Counted from the first letter of the stretch, positions 33,925 to 43,998 are shown. The stretch: DNA of 64,000 bases from Shewanella algicola (GCF_014648035.1 NZ_BMQI01000019.1:1-64000); one strand, 5' to 3'. The notes: a model not told the origin generated them from the sequence alone. Translations and numbers: made by a program.

Positions 33925-34713
33925 CTAATTTAATATCAACTCTTTAACAATTCTTGCGCCAAAGTAGGCTAGCGACAGTAAACCCGCGCCAGATAAGCTA
34001 TAGATAACAGCAGTTCGAATTCTACAACCTACGGTATATTGTTGCCACAACATAATGGCATACACCACCCAAGCTATCATTGATAGCACAGCTTTGTGGC
34101 CTTTACCGTCGACAAACATATCTTCCAAAAACACAAATCCAGTGATTAAAGACAGGCTTAATAATACAAAGCCAATAATAATCAGATGATAAAGCTGCTT
34201 TTCTACCGTCATTAACGGTGGCATTGCAGGACTCATCATCATTTGTTTCTTTTTAAGTTTGTTTTGAATAAACCAAAGCTGAATGGCATATAACGCTGCT
34301 ATCATCATGGCGCTATAAGCCATCAGTGACAACACGACGTGAGCGAGTAATTCAGGGTGTAAATCAAAGTGAGTAATAAACTGTGGCGGCAAGAGCCAGA
34401 GTAGGGCAACCGCCAATATGGAGCAGGCATAGACCACTGGTACCACAACGATCACTTTAAGCCGCGGCATGGTGATGGTAAACGCAAGCGCGATAATCCA
34501 GTTAACCAATGAGATAACATTCGTTAAGCTGAAGTTTTGTCCATCAAGGGTAAAAATAGCGTTAGACAGTGCAAAGCCATGAAGTACGACGGCAATGCTG
34601 GACGCGACCATGACCGCTTTACGGTTTGGACCTTGGGCATGAAACAGCCTACTGGTAACCAAAATTAATGCGATACAATAAAAAAACATCGCAGCAGCTG
34701 AAAAAATAACCAT
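33925..34713 (-). CDS. ypjD: CcsA/YpjD-like membrane protein (cytochrome c assembly family)
   Basis: 262 residues and about eight hydrophobic segments. HPELLAHVVLSLMAYSAM near residue 120 and GHKAVLSMIAWVVYA near 205 hold the histidines typical of the heme-handling CcsA/CcmC family. In E. coli ypjD sits at the same position divergent from ffh, and its function is uncertain. The tryptophan-rich WWD motif of true heme handlers is not obvious. Confidence 0.8.
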   Translation of the reverse strand: MVIFSAAAMFFYCIALILVTSRLFHAQGPNRKAVMVASSIAVVLHGFALSNAIFTLDGQNFSLTNVISLVNWIIALAFTITMPRLKVIVVVPVVYACSILAVALLWLLPPQFITHFDLHPELLAHVVLSLMAYSAMMIAALYAIQLWFIQNKLKKKQMMMSPAMPPLMTVEKQLYHLIIIGFVLLSLSLITGFVFLEDMFVDGKGHKAVLSMIAWVVYAIMLWQQYTVGCRIRTAVIYSLSGAGLLSLAYFGARIVKELILN

Positions 34714-35009
34714 TTTAAAATCAACCTATCGAAAGTGGTGAACGCGTCGTTGAAAACAGTATATACGTTAATAAAAGTAACAAAATAGCGTTCAGATACT
34801 GTAATCCCATTGTTTGTCTTAGATTAACATGAACAGTGCCTATTATGGCAGTGACCTGAGGCTCAAAATTTAACAGTATCTTACCCTTAGCGGCAAATAA
34901 TTTACCTAAACTCGATATGAGTTGATGTTCTTGTGGTCGCAAGTATCGTAATTTAGAGCGGCTTGGGTATAATAGCCACAATTATCGATATGCTTAAAAG
35001 AGCTGATCA

Positions 35010-36383
35010 ATGTTTGAGAATTTATCCGACAGACTTTCACGCACACTAAAAAATATTAGTGGCCGTGGTCGCTTAACAGAAGACAACATTAAAGAAACCC
35101 TGCGTGAAGTGCGTATGGCGCTGCTTGAAGCGGATGTCGCTTTACCTGTTGTTAGAGAATTCGTCAACAGCGTAAAAGAACGCGCTGTGGGTCAAGAGGT
35201 GTCAAAAAGCTTAAGCCCTGGGCAAGCTTTTATCAAAATCGTTCAAAGTGAGCTTGAAAGAGCCATGGGCGAGGCAAACGAAGCCTTAGATTTAGCTGCA
35301 ACACCGCCAGCCGTGATTATGATGGCCGGTTTACAAGGTGCGGGTAAAACCACCTCGGTTGCTAAACTCGGTAAATTGCTGCGTACACGCCATAAAAAAT
35401 CGGTGTTAGTGGTTAGTGCTGACGTATACCGCCCTGCGGCAATTAAACAGCTAGAAACCCTCGCGACAGAAGTCGACGTTGAATTCTTCCCATCTGACGT
35501 AAGTCAAAAGCCGGTCGATATCGCTAAAGCGGCGATTAGCCATGCTAAGCTTAAATTTATTGATGTAGTGATTGTCGATACCGCAGGTCGTTTGCACGTT
35601 GATGAAGCCATGATGGATGAAATCAAGGCGCTGCACGCAACAGTTAACCCTGTTGAAACCTTGTTTGTTGTTGATGCCATGACGGGCCAAGATGCAGCTA
35701 ATACAGCTAAAGCGTTTAACGAAGCGCTACCTTTAACCGGTGTTATTTTAACCAAGGTTGACGGTGATGCTCGTGGCGGTGCTGCGTTATCAATTCGTAA
35801 CATCACGGGCAAGCCTATTAAGTTTTTAGGTGTCGGTGAAAAAACTGACGCACTAGAACCATTCCACCCAGACCGTATTGCATCACGCATTCTAGGCATG
35901 GGTGACGTATTGTCACTAATTGAAGAAGTTGAGCGCGGCGTCGACAAAGACAAAGCCATGAAGCTCGCTTCTAAAGTTAAATCAGGTGGCGGTTTTGATC
36001 TTGAAGATTTTCGTGAGCAATTACAGCAAATGAAAAACATGGGCGGCATGATGAACATGCTGGAAAAATTACCTGGTGTGGGTCAATTACCACCAGAAGC
36101 CCTAGCTCAAGTTCAAGACGGTAAAATGACCGGTCAAATGGAAGCCATCATTAACTCGATGACATCCAAAGAACGTAAAAATCCTGATTTAATCAAAGGC
36201 TCTCGTAAACGCCGAATCGCATTAGGTTCTGGCACTCAAATTCAAGACGTTAACCGTTTATTAAAGCAGTTTACCCAAATGCAGAAAATGATGAAAAAGA
36301 TGTCTGCAAAGGGTGGCATGAAGAAGATGATGCGCGGAATGAGCGGAATGTTACCTCCTGGAATGAAATTTCCTGGAAGATAA
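35010..36383 (+). CDS. ffh: Signal recognition particle GTPase
   Basis: 457 residues: N domain, G domain (GLQGAGKTTSVAKLGKLL, DTAGR, TKVDGDARGG) and a methionine-rich M domain (MKNMGGMMNMLEKLPG; MMKKMSAKGGMKKMMRGM) that binds 4.5S RNA and signal sequences. It targets inner-membrane proteins to FtsY and SecYEG. Confidence 0.98.
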   Translation: MFENLSDRLSRTLKNISGRGRLTEDNIKETLREVRMALLEADVALPVVREFVNSVKERAVGQEVSKSLSPGQAFIKIVQSELERAMGEANEALDLAATPPAVIMMAGLQGAGKTTSVAKLGKLLRTRHKKSVLVVSADVYRPAAIKQLETLATEVDVEFFPSDVSQKPVDIAKAAISHAKLKFIDVVIVDTAGRLHVDEAMMDEIKALHATVNPVETLFVVDAMTGQDAANTAKAFNEALPLTGVILTKVDGDARGGAALSIRNITGKPIKFLGVGEKTDALEPFHPDRIASRILGMGDVLSLIEEVERGVDKDKAMKLASKVKSGGGFDLEDFREQLQQMKNMGGMMNMLEKLPGVGQLPPEALAQVQDGKMTGQMEAIINSMTSKERKNPDLIKGSRKRRIALGSGTQIQDVNRLLKQFTQMQKMMKKMSAKGGMKKMMRGMSGMLPPGMKFPGR

Positions 36384-36496
36384 TTAAGTCATCTTTTAAG
36401 CATAAACGCAGTTAATTAATTCATACATCAGTCGGTTAGGTTATATATTTGACATTAGAGCAACAAAGTCGGTGAGCTAAAAAACATCAGATTTGG

Positions 36497-36524
36497 TTGC
36501 AATAGTTCAAAAGTCAGGTAAAAT
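36497..36524 (+). promoter_or_regulatory. Probable sigma-70 promoter of the rpsP operon
   Basis: TTGCAA (36497-36502) and TAAAAT (36519-36524) are separated by 16 bases. A GC-containing discriminator follows, as often seen at ribosomal-protein promoters. Confidence 0.55.
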
Positions 36525-36539
36525 CTTCCGGCTTTCTTT

Positions 36540-36580
36540 CTGGGACTCTTCGCGAACACGGAGTTCCAGTTTTTATTTTT
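36540..36580 (+). terminator. Terminator-like hairpin in the rpsP leader
   Basis: CTGGGACTC and GAGTTCCAG pair over nine positions (one G-T wobble) around a 12-base loop, followed by TTTTTATTTTT. It lies downstream of the likely promoter and 33 bases before the rpsP start, so it could attenuate the operon. It may also serve as the ffh terminator. Confidence 0.6.
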
Positions 36581-36612
36581 GCTTCTAGCAAATCATTAGA
36601 GGAATAAAACGC

Positions 36613-36864
36613 ATGGTTACCATTCGTTTAGCTCGTGGCGGCGCAAAAAAGCGTCCATTTTACAATATCGTTGTTGCTGATAGCCGCAATGCTCGTGACG
36701 GTCGTTTCATCGAACGTGTTGGTTTTTTCAATCCATTGGCTCGTGGCCAAGAAGAAACTTTACGTTTAGATCTTGATCGTGTTGAGCACTGGGTTGCTAC
36801 TGGCGCTGCAACATCTGAGCGTGTTGCAAAACTGATCAAAGACGCGCGTAAAGCTGCTGCTTAA
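36613..36864 (+). CDS. rpsP: Ribosomal protein bS16
   Basis: 83 residues, matching E. coli S16 (82). It opens with [20 protein letters not shown], diagnostic of the family. First gene of the rpsP-rimM-trmD-rplS operon; GAGGAA precedes the start. Confidence 0.98.
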   Translation: MVTIRLARGGAKKRPFYNIVVADSRNARDGRFIERVGFFNPLARGQEETLRLDLDRVEHWVATGAATSERVAKLIKDARKAAA

Positions 36865-36889
36865 TTGCGTATTTAAAAGGTATAGATAG

Positions 36890-37420
36890 ATGAGCGATAA
36901 CCAACAGCCAATCGTACTGGGTAAATTAGGATCCAGTCATGGTATTAAAGGTTGGCTTAAAATCACTTCCTATGCCGATTCTGTTGAAGGTATTTTCGAT
37001 TATTCGCCTTGGTTGATTAAAGAGCAAGGCGTGTGGCGTGAAGTTAAGGTTGCACAGTGGCGTTTTCAGGGTAAGGCACTTGTTGCTGAACTTGAGGGTG
37101 TGACTACACGAGAGCATGCGCAAATGCTCACTAATTGTGAAATTGCGATTTTGCCAGAACAAATGAAAGAGCTCGCTGATGATGAATTTTATCACCGTGA
37201 TCTTATCGGCTGTGAAGTGACCAATATAAACGGCTATAACATGGGTATTGTTGATCAGATCGTGGCAACAGGATCAAACGACGTACTATTAGTTAAAGCT
37301 AACGCCAAAGATGCCTTCGGCAAAGCGGAACGTATGATCCCCTTTGTCCCCGAGCAATTCGTCAAACAGGTGGATGTGCAAGGGAAACAGATATTAGTGG
37401 ATTGGGATCCTGACTTCTAA
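36890..37420 (+). CDS. rimM: 16S rRNA processing protein RimM
   Basis: 176 residues: an N-terminal OB-like domain ([17 protein letters not shown]) and a C-terminal PRC barrel ([12 protein letters not shown]). It helps mature the 30S head and binds S19. It begins 25 bases after rpsP and 15 bases before trmD. Confidence 0.96.
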   Translation: MSDNQQPIVLGKLGSSHGIKGWLKITSYADSVEGIFDYSPWLIKEQGVWREVKVAQWRFQGKALVAELEGVTTREHAQMLTNCEIAILPEQMKELADDEFYHRDLIGCEVTNINGYNMGIVDQIVATGSNDVLLVKANAKDAFGKAERMIPFVPEQFVKQVDVQGKQILVDWDPDF

Positions 37421-37435
37421 GTCGAGGTACAGCAT

Positions 37436-38182
37436 ATGTGGTTAGGGGTAATCACCCTGTTTCCAGAGATGTTTCGTGCCGTTACAGACTTTGGTGTTAC
37501 GGGTCGAGCCGTGAAAAACGGCCTGCTTGAGGTGCAAACGTGGAATCCCCGTGATTTCACCCATGATCGACACAGTACTGTGGATGACCGCCCTTACGGT
37601 GGTGGCCCAGGAATGTTAATGATGGTGCAACCTTTACGCGATGCCATCCATGCAGCCAAAGTGGCTGCAGGTGATGGGGCAAAAGTGATTTATTTGTCGC
37701 CTCAGGGACGCAAGCTGGATCAGCGTGGCGTGACTGAGTTGGCTAAATCAGACCGAATGATTTTAGTGTGTGGTCGATACGAAGGTGTTGATGAACGCAT
37801 TATTCAAACGGAAGTGGATGAAGAATGGTCTATTGGTGATTACGTACTTTCGGGTGGCGAGTTACCGGCAATGACATTAATCGATTCAGTCGCGCGTTTA
37901 GTACCCGGTGTATTAGGCAAGCAAGCGTCAGCAGAGCAAGATTCTTTCTCTGATGGCTTACTGGATTGTCCTCATTACACTCGCCCTGAACAATTGGATG
38001 GTATGGATGTACCGGCGGTGCTGTTAAGCGGTGACCACGAAAAAATTAGACTCTGGCGTTTGCAACAAAGTATCGGAAGAACTTTTTTGAGACGACCAGA
38101 ATTATTTGAAAATCTAGCTCTGACTGACGAACAAACGACTTTATTAGCGCAGTTCGTGAATGAAACGGACAAGTCCGCATAG
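37436..38182 (+). CDS. trmD: tRNA (guanine-37-N1) methyltransferase
   Basis: 248 residues. A SPOUT-fold enzyme that methylates G37 of tRNAs reading CUN, CCN and CGG, preventing frameshifts. The trefoil-knot AdoMet motifs [20 protein letters not shown] and [14 protein letters not shown] are intact. Confidence 0.97.
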   Translation: MWLGVITLFPEMFRAVTDFGVTGRAVKNGLLEVQTWNPRDFTHDRHSTVDDRPYGGGPGMLMMVQPLRDAIHAAKVAAGDGAKVIYLSPQGRKLDQRGVTELAKSDRMILVCGRYEGVDERIIQTEVDEEWSIGDYVLSGGELPAMTLIDSVARLVPGVLGKQASAEQDSFSDGLLDCPHYTRPEQLDGMDVPAVLLSGDHEKIRLWRLQQSIGRTFLRRPELFENLALTDEQTTLLAQFVNETDKSA

Positions 38183-38215
38183 TCAATGCTCAGTTAATTC
38201 TAGAACGGAGTAGTT

Positions 38216-38569
38216 ATGAACAATATCATTAAAATGCTCAACGATGAGCAAATGAAAACAGACGTACCTGAATTCGGTGCTGGTGATACAGTAGTGGTTC
38301 AAGTTCGTGTTAAAGAAGGTGAGAAAGAACGTCTTCAGGCTTTTGAAGGTGTAGTTATCGCTAAGCGTAACCGTGGTTTGCACTCTGCATTCACCGTTCG
38401 CAAAATCTCTAATGGCGAAGGTGTTGAGCGTGCTTTCCAAACGCACAGCCCATTAATTGCTAGCATCGAAGTTAAGCGTCGCGGTCGTGTACGTCGTGCT
38501 AAACTGTACTATTTACGTGAGCGTTCAGGTAAGTCTGCACGTATCCGTGAAAAATTGGCAACTAAGTAA
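38216..38569 (+). CDS. rplS: Ribosomal protein bL19
   Basis: 117 residues, close to E. coli L19 (115). [21 protein letters not shown] and [15 protein letters not shown] are family hallmarks. Last gene of the operon, closed by a GAAA-loop terminator. Confidence 0.98.
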   Translation: MNNIIKMLNDEQMKTDVPEFGAGDTVVVQVRVKEGEKERLQAFEGVVIAKRNRGLHSAFTVRKISNGEGVERAFQTHSPLIASIEVKRRGRVRRAKLYYLRERSGKSARIREKLATK

Positions 38570-38951
38570 TAGTTACCGATACAGAATAAAGATGCAGTGT
38601 TCGCACAACAACCCGCCGAAAGGCGGGTTTTTGTTTCTGGGTATAAATCCCTAACAAAGCAAAATTAACTTCCTGTATTCAACGATATTAAGTCAACAAA
38701 ACATTATTGCAAATCACAATAAAAGTTAACAAAGTGAATGTATTTAGTCTTATTTCATCCCGCTTATATTTTAAATCATCTGCATTTTATAGAATTTTAA
38801 TCTTTTACATAAATAAGCCTTGATCTCCAACCCGAGCGCAGGCATAGTTGCTTACAAGGTGTAATGGTGTAGCGTTACAAAAATACATTCGATTAACAAT
38901 ATATCAATTTACGTGTGGCCTTTGGCCTGAAGTCATAAGAGAGTGATAAGC
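38570..38951. other. Leader and promoter region of aroF-tyrA
   Basis: 382 bases without a convincing gene. The rplS terminator is at 38610-38632. Near the aroF end, TTACA (38852-38856), TGTAA (38860-38864) and TTACA (38875-38879) can form two mutually exclusive short hairpins. The TGTAA-N10-TTACA arrangement resembles a TyrR box but is two bases too wide. No terminator or clear leader peptide for attenuation is seen. Confidence 0.5.
38610..38632 (+). terminator. Terminator of the rpsP operon
   Basis: Eight-base-pair stem AACCCGCC/GGCGGGTT capped by a GAAA tetraloop and followed by T residues. Confidence 0.9.
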
Positions 38952-40043
38952 ATGCAGCAAGATACCATCAATAATGTCCACATAAGTTCAGAACAAGTAT
39001 TAGTGACTCCTGCAGAATTAAAGCAAGAATTACCGCTGTCGACTCATGCTTACCAATACATCCTCAATGCCCGTAAACAGGTAGCCGATATTGTTCATAA
39101 GCGTGATAACCGCGTGTTAGTGGTTACCGGTCCATGTTCTATTCACGATATTGATGCTGCGAAAGAATACGCATTAAAGCTCAAAAAACTTCATGATGAG
39201 CTCAGTGATGATTTTTACATCCTTATGCGTGTTTACTTTGAAAAACCACGCACAACCGTTGGCTGGAAAGGCTTGATTAACGACCCAGATATGGATGAGT
39301 CATTTGATGTCGAAAAAGGCTTAAGAATGGCACGTGAACTCATGATTTGGTTAGCAGAGCTTGAATTACCCATTGCCACTGAAGCGCTCGATCCTATTAG
39401 CCCACAGTATGTCTCGGAGTTAGTGACTTGGTCTGCCATTGGTGCGCGTACTACTGAATCTCAAACTCACCGCGAAATGGCGTCAGGTTTATCGATGCCT
39501 GTTGGTTTTAAAAATGGTACAGACGGCAAGTTAGAAGTGGCTATTAATGCATTAAAATCAGCTGCCAGTAGTCATCGTTTTATGGGGATTAACCAAGAAG
39601 GCCAGGTGGCATTATTGCAAACGGCAGGTAATCCAGATGGTCACATCATTTTACGAGGTGGTTCAGCGCCTAATTATGACGCCGCCAGTGTGGCAGAAAG
39701 CGAAGCGCAAATTCATAAAGCCAAACTCAGTGCGCGTTTAGTGGTTGATTGTAGCCACGGGAATTCGTCTAAAGATCATTTGCGTCAAAAAAATGTTTGT
39801 GAAGATGTATTTAACCAAATTGAAGCGGGCAATAAATCGATTATTGGTGTTATGCTTGAAAGTAACCTCAATGAAGGAAATCAAAGTTCAGATAAGCCGT
39901 TAGCAGAGCTTAAATACGGGGTTTCTGTAACAGATGCCTGCATTGATTGGGATACGACTGAAACTATTTTAAGACAAGGCGCTAACCAATTGTCTGCAGT
40001 ATTACCGACTCGGTTTGATTTGCTGCAGGTTGCTAACGGTTAA
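38952..40043 (+). CDS. aroF: DAHP synthase, AroF type
   Basis: 363 residues from ATG 38952; an in-frame GTG nine bases upstream is less likely because the protein then departs from E. coli AroF (MQKDALNNVHI). It condenses PEP with erythrose 4-phosphate, the first shikimate-pathway step. The class I-alpha signatures [26 protein letters not shown] and [10 protein letters not shown] are intact. It shares a base with the tyrA start, so synthesis is coupled, suggesting a tyrosine-regulated isoenzyme. Confidence 0.95.
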   Translation: MQQDTINNVHISSEQVLVTPAELKQELPLSTHAYQYILNARKQVADIVHKRDNRVLVVTGPCSIHDIDAAKEYALKLKKLHDELSDDFYILMRVYFEKPRTTVGWKGLINDPDMDESFDVEKGLRMARELMIWLAELELPIATEALDPISPQYVSELVTWSAIGARTTESQTHREMASGLSMPVGFKNGTDGKLEVAINALKSAASSHRFMGINQEGQVALLQTAGNPDGHIILRGGSAPNYDAASVAESEAQIHKAKLSARLVVDCSHGNSSKDHLRQKNVCEDVFNQIEAGNKSIIGVMLESNLNEGNQSSDKPLAELKYGVSVTDACIDWDTTETILRQGANQLSAVLPTRFDLLQVANG

Positions 40044-41194
40044 TGAATAATAAAATGAACGAAAAGACCACTGCTGATCTTGAGAACCTTCGTGATTTAA
40101 TCGATGGTGTCGATCAGCAACTGTTACATCTATTACGCAAGCGTCTTGATTTAGTCGCGCAAGTTGGGGCGGTAAAGCATGCCGCTGGGGTACCCATTTA
40201 TGCACCTCAACGTGAAGCATCTATGCTCGCTAAGCGCCGCGCCGAAGCTGAAAACATCAATGTATCGCCGCAATTAATTGAAGATATTTTACGTCGATTA
40301 ATGCGTGAATCTTATCTTAATGAAAAAGATGTTGGTTTTAAGCAGGTTAAACAAGATTTAGGTCATGTTGTTATCGTGGGTGGTGAAGGTAAGCTAGGGC
40401 AATTATTCACTCAAATGCTGACATTGTCGGGTTATAAGGTTAACAGCATTGATAAAAATGATTGGCAGAATGCCGACGTTATTTTTGATGGTGCGGGTTT
40501 AGTGATTGTGACCGTACCGATTAATGTAACCTGTGAAGTTATTGCCGACAAGTTAACTCAGTTACCACAACACTGCATTTTAGCGGACTTAACCTCGATT
40601 AAGCAGAAGCCTTTGGCTGCAATGCTTGACGCTCACAAAGGGCCTGTAGTGGGGTTACACCCAATGTTTGGCCCAGACGTTGGGAGTCTTGCTAAACAAG
40701 TCGTGGTGGTGTGTCATGGGCGCGAACCGCAAGCTTATCAATGGCTATTGCAACAAATGGAGATTTGGGGGGCACGCATTGTTGAAGCAGAAGCTGAACG
40801 TCATGATAAAGCGATGCAATTGGTACAGGCGATGCGTCACTTTTCAACGTTTGTTTACGGTTTAAATCTGTGTAAAGAAGAAGCCGACATTGAAAGCCTA
40901 TTGCAATTTAGCTCGCCTATTTATCGCTTAGAACTGGCTATGGTCGGTAGGTTATTTGCTCAAGATCCTGAGCTTTATGCCGATATTATATTTGCCCAAC
41001 AAGGGAGCCAGCACGCGATTAGTGATTATTTAGATAACTATCGTGATGCACTTACCATGCTTAAGGCCGGTAATCGTCAAGAGTTTGTGACTCAGTTTCA
41101 GCGTGTTGCTAAATGGTTTGGTGATTTTGCGCCTCAGTTCCAACATGAGAGCCGCGCAATGTTGCAGTCGGTCAATGATATGAAAGCAGGTTAA
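40043..41194 (+). CDS. tyrA: Chorismate mutase / prephenate dehydrogenase (T-protein)
   Basis: 383 residues. An N-terminal AroQ chorismate mutase ([23 protein letters not shown] to about residue 95) is followed by an NAD-dependent prephenate dehydrogenase domain ([23 protein letters not shown]). It makes 4-hydroxyphenylpyruvate for tyrosine. It overlaps aroF by one base. Gene order matches E. coli, with pheA on the other strand. Confidence 0.96.
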   Translation: MNNKMNEKTTADLENLRDLIDGVDQQLLHLLRKRLDLVAQVGAVKHAAGVPIYAPQREASMLAKRRAEAENINVSPQLIEDILRRLMRESYLNEKDVGFKQVKQDLGHVVIVGGEGKLGQLFTQMLTLSGYKVNSIDKNDWQNADVIFDGAGLVIVTVPINVTCEVIADKLTQLPQHCILADLTSIKQKPLAAMLDAHKGPVVGLHPMFGPDVGSLAKQVVVVCHGREPQAYQWLLQQMEIWGARIVEAEAERHDKAMQLVQAMRHFSTFVYGLNLCKEEADIESLLQFSSPIYRLELAMVGRLFAQDPELYADIIFAQQGSQHAISDYLDNYRDALTMLKAGNRQEFVTQFQRVAKWFGDFAPQFQHESRAMLQSVNDMKAG

Positions 41195-41311
41195 TCTTAT
41201 TTAATCGTTTCAATGATTGCCAAATAGTGGCGCAAGGCTTATGTTTAATTAATGAGACCGATTAATTTTATGCTTCATTAAACCCCGAACACTTGCCTTT
41301 GGAGGAATACC

Positions 41312-41659
41312 ATGTCGATGACACCATCGCATACGCTACCTGTACAACAACAGGTTGAAGACAATTCCCTTGGGCATTTTCTTTACGGTTTAATGAGTGC
41401 GTTTCCGCTATTTTTTGTCCCTGTACTGTTGAGCCTATGGTTTAATTTAATCCAAAAAAATATCAATCCAGAGTCTGTGTTAGGCAGCCATTTACGCTGG
41501 CAGCGAACAAGTATTATTGGTTTGTGCCCCTTTTTTATTGCAGGTTATTGGATTAGCCCACTGTGGTTAAGTTTACCCATGTATCTAATGGGCGTGACTT
41601 GGTTTAGCTATCGAATCTTTAAAGGCTGGATTAGTTTAAATGATGGCTTGGCGGTATAA
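41312..41659 (+). CDS. Small membrane protein, COG3671-like
   Basis: 115 residues with two or three membrane helices (about 24-46, 66-83 and 86-100). The SHLRWQRTSIIG stretch and the C-terminal SYRIFKGWISLNDG recall the COG3671/DUF4870 group of predicted membrane proteins, whose function is unknown. A good GGAGG site precedes ATG 41312. It is followed by a terminator. Confidence 0.7.
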   Translation: MSMTPSHTLPVQQQVEDNSLGHFLYGLMSAFPLFFVPVLLSLWFNLIQKNINPESVLGSHLRWQRTSIIGLCPFFIAGYWISPLWLSLPMYLMGVTWFSYRIFKGWISLNDGLAV

Positions 41660-41681
41660 CGTAAAAATACAATTTAACAAT

Positions 41682-41711
41682 AAAAATGCCGAGAATTATC
41701 TCGGCATTTTT
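41682..41711. terminator. Terminator after 41312 gene
   Basis: Twelve-base-pair stem AAAAATGCCGAG/CTCGGCATTTTT with a six-base loop. Confidence 0.9.
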
Positions 41712-41738
41712 GATGATGCTTTAAACTGAATCTTAGTA

Positions 41739-42049
41739 ATACCAATTCCACTAATTATCTGGTCATTCAGCGGGAGTTCTGTGCCTTCTAGGCAAGTAAT
41801 AGAATTGTAGGCATAGTTGCTCTCGGCAACTGCTCCTGCGTTGCTCTACCTCCTGCATCCATGCAGTCGTACGTCAAAATGCTATTAAGCAGCATAGAAG
41901 GCACAGAAACCCGCCTTGTAGGAGGCACTCAGACTGTCCATTTCTTTGTTGCATTGTCTTAGAAGGGAATAACCATTATTTCAACAATGCGCCTCAAACT
42001 GAACAATCTGAGTGACTCTGATTGGTCACATAATTAATGGAAATGGTAT
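41739..42049. mobile_element. MITE-like nested inverted repeat (311 bp)
   Basis: The ends ATACCAATTCCACTAATTAT (41739-41758) and its near-reverse-complement (42030-42049) match at 18 of 20 positions. Inside, GCGGG plus TTCTGTGCCTTCTA (41770-41790) pairs with TAGAAGGCACAGAA plus CCCGC (41895-41914). There is no transposase reading frame. From memory, similar sequences recur in Shewanella genomes, so it is probably a non-autonomous repeat family. No clear target-site duplication was found. It ends six bases from the pheA stop codon. Confidence 0.7.
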
Positions 42050-42054
42050 AAATA

Positions 42055-43998
42055 CTATTCCTGATATAGGCTATGAATAAGGTCTGCTTGAGATACACCA
42101 TCTTGTTTTAATAATATAATGCCATCCGCATTAAGTTGCTTCACTGCATTTGCATGGGTTGTTAAGCGTGCAGGATCAATGCTAAAGCTGGTATTAACAA
42201 TCACAGGTAAGTGGCTGCGAGATTTAACTTCAACTAAACCTGCTAAGTCTAAGCTGAGCTGCTCAGGATGAGTAAAACTTCGTACTCCTGACTCACATAA
42301 GCCTAGTTGTTGATTGCCGTGGCTAAGGACCGTGTCAGCGGCCTGTAACCAATCATCAATACTGGCCATGGTATTCCGCTCGAGTAATACCGGTAAGTTA
42401 ACCGAGCCGATGAGTGCTAATAAGTCTGAGTTATACATTTGCTTGCCCGCTAAAATTAACATATCAGCGATAGGGCTAGCTAAAGCAAAGTCTTGTTCTT
42501 GATCTATTTGCATCACACACAGCAAACCTGCTTGTTCAATAACTTGTGCATGTGATTTTAATTGTTGCTCGTTAAGTTGATTTTTTAAATCATTTAGCAC
42601 AATGGCCTGAAATCCAGACTCTTTGATATGCTTTGCTTGGGTGGCTAACTCTGTATTATCAATCGGTAAGTTAATTTGCTGAAGCGCGCCAAATTGACCA
42701 GCACCAATATGCAAATTTTGACACACTAATTGGGTGTCTTGTGACTTGTAATCACGCGAATGCTTGTCCTGGTTATTTGATGAGACTTTTGCTGCGATAT
42801 GTTTTGAACTGTCTGGTTCAATTAATAATTGAGCTTGAGACAATTGAGTTGGTTTGACTGTCTCACAAGGGTAGCAACCTAGGACTTTAATAAATCTCGT
42901 TAATCGCTCTAACTCTTTAATCGCTTGCTGCACTTGCGTTGTGGCTAAGTTGCCGTCGATGTCGATGTAAAACATCTCTTCCCATGGCGTACCAGGAATG
43001 GGGCGCGACTCAAGCTTACTCATGTTTAAGTTATGTGCTTTTAGCACTAATAGCGCTTCAACCAAAGCGCCTGGTTTTTGGCCGGTAGCCATAATTAATG
43101 TGGTTTTTGCGGGCAGTTGTGATGGTACCGCCGAGGCTTTTCGTGCGACCACAATAAAGCGACTTTGATTAATTTTTTGGTTAGCTAAGCCTTTTTCGAT
43201 AGCCACTAGCTGATACAACGAACCGCCTTCTGCGCTACCAATTGCGGCTACAGAGTCATTATCCGATTCGATAACCTTAGTCATCGCTTCTGCACTACTT
43301 GAGCAATACTCGAGTTTGATGTGAGGGTATTGGCTTAAATAACGGCTGCATTGGCTAATAGGTTGCGGGTGAGCGTAAATTGTTTTGATATCATTGATTT
43401 TGCTATCGGGCTTTGTCAGTAAACAGTGCCCGACTTCAATGGTCGTTTCACCCACAATGGATAAGGTCGTGTGTTGCAGTACGTCATACACTTCATTGAT
43501 TGACCCAGAAGAGGTATTTTCAATCGGTAAAAAACCATAGTCAGCATGACCTGATTCAACTGCATTGACAATGTCATCAAAACTTTGGCAACCAAAGTCG
43601 ATCATGGCAACCTGGCGACGAGAGCAGTAGCGAGTCGCGGCTAAATATGAATATGAACCACGAGCACCTAAATACGCCACCGTATATTGTTGTTTTTGCG
43701 TATCAGGATTAGCACGCCCATGTAAGTAGGTTTGTTGAAACAGTACTGAGTCTTCAATAATGCTTTGGTAAAGCGAAATAACAAAGTGTGCATCAAGTCC
43801 CTGTTCACGTCCTTGTTGTACTAAGCGCTCGAGGAGTTCTTTTTCTCTTTGGGTATCACGTATCGGTCTAACATCAACTTCTTTACTGCGGGCGACATTT
43901 AAGCTCAATTGACGGCGTTTAGATAACAGTTCTAATAATGATTTATCGAGTGCTGTGATCTGCTCACGAGTTTGACTTAACTCTGGTGGTTTTTGCAT
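42055..43998 (-). CDS. pheA: Chorismate mutase / prephenate dehydratase with C-terminal DAHP-synthase-like domain
   Basis: 647 residues from ATG 43998 (TTGAGGT site); E. coli PheA has 386. The first 380 residues are the normal P-protein: chorismate mutase (about 5-95), prephenate dehydratase (105-285, with SRF in place of TRF) and ACT regulatory domain (298-378; GALVEALLVL, ESRPIPG). After a polar linker (about 380-428), residues 430-640 resemble a type I-beta DAHP synthase: PVLLERNTMASIDDWLQAAD, LCESGVRSF and HLPVIVNTSF align with its strands. The AGPC and KPRTSP motifs, the active-site Lys and the metal His are lost, so this part is probably regulatory. Controlled by the pheL attenuator. 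Confidence 0.93.
   Translation of the reverse strand: MQKPPELSQTREQITALDKSLLELLSKRRQLSLNVARSKEVDVRPIRDTQREKELLERLVQQGREQGLDAHFVISLYQSIIEDSVLFQQTYLHGRANPDTQKQQYTVAYLGARGSYSYLAATRYCSRRQVAMIDFGCQSFDDIVNAVESGHADYGFLPIENTSSGSINEVYDVLQHTTLSIVGETTIEVGHCLLTKPDSKINDIKTIYAHPQPISQCSRYLSQYPHIKLEYCSSSAEAMTKVIESDNDSVAAIGSAEGGSLYQLVAIEKGLANQKINQSRFIVVARKASAVPSQLPAKTTLIMATGQKPGALVEALLVLKAHNLNMSKLESRPIPGTPWEEMFYIDIDGNLATTQVQQAIKELERLTRFIKVLGCYPCETVKPTQLSQAQLLIEPDSSKHIAAKVSSNNQDKHSRDYKSQDTQLVCQNLHIGAGQFGALQQINLPIDNTELATQAKHIKESGFQAIVLNDLKNQLNEQQLKSHAQVIEQAGLLCVMQIDQEQDFALASPIADMLILAGKQMYNSDLLALIGSVNLPVLLERNTMASIDDWLQAADTVLSHGNQQLGLCESGVRSFTHPEQLSLDLAGLVEVKSRSHLPVIVNTSFSIDPARLTTHANAVKQLNADGIILLKQDGVSQADLIHSLYQE

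Noticed and set aside
34721..34981. An 86-codon minus-strand frame between ypjD and ffh
   Set aside because: It lies in the divergent promoter region and has no binding site or family match.
38738..38800. A 20-codon aromatic-rich peptide (Tyr, Phe, His) upstream of aroF as a leader peptide
   Set aside because: It has no ribosome binding site and no terminator follows. The composition is what AT-rich sequence gives by chance.
38860..38879. TyrR box upstream of aroF
   Set aside because: TGTAA and TTACA are ten bases apart, giving a 20-base element; the TyrR consensus TGTAAA-N6-TTTACA is 18 bases.
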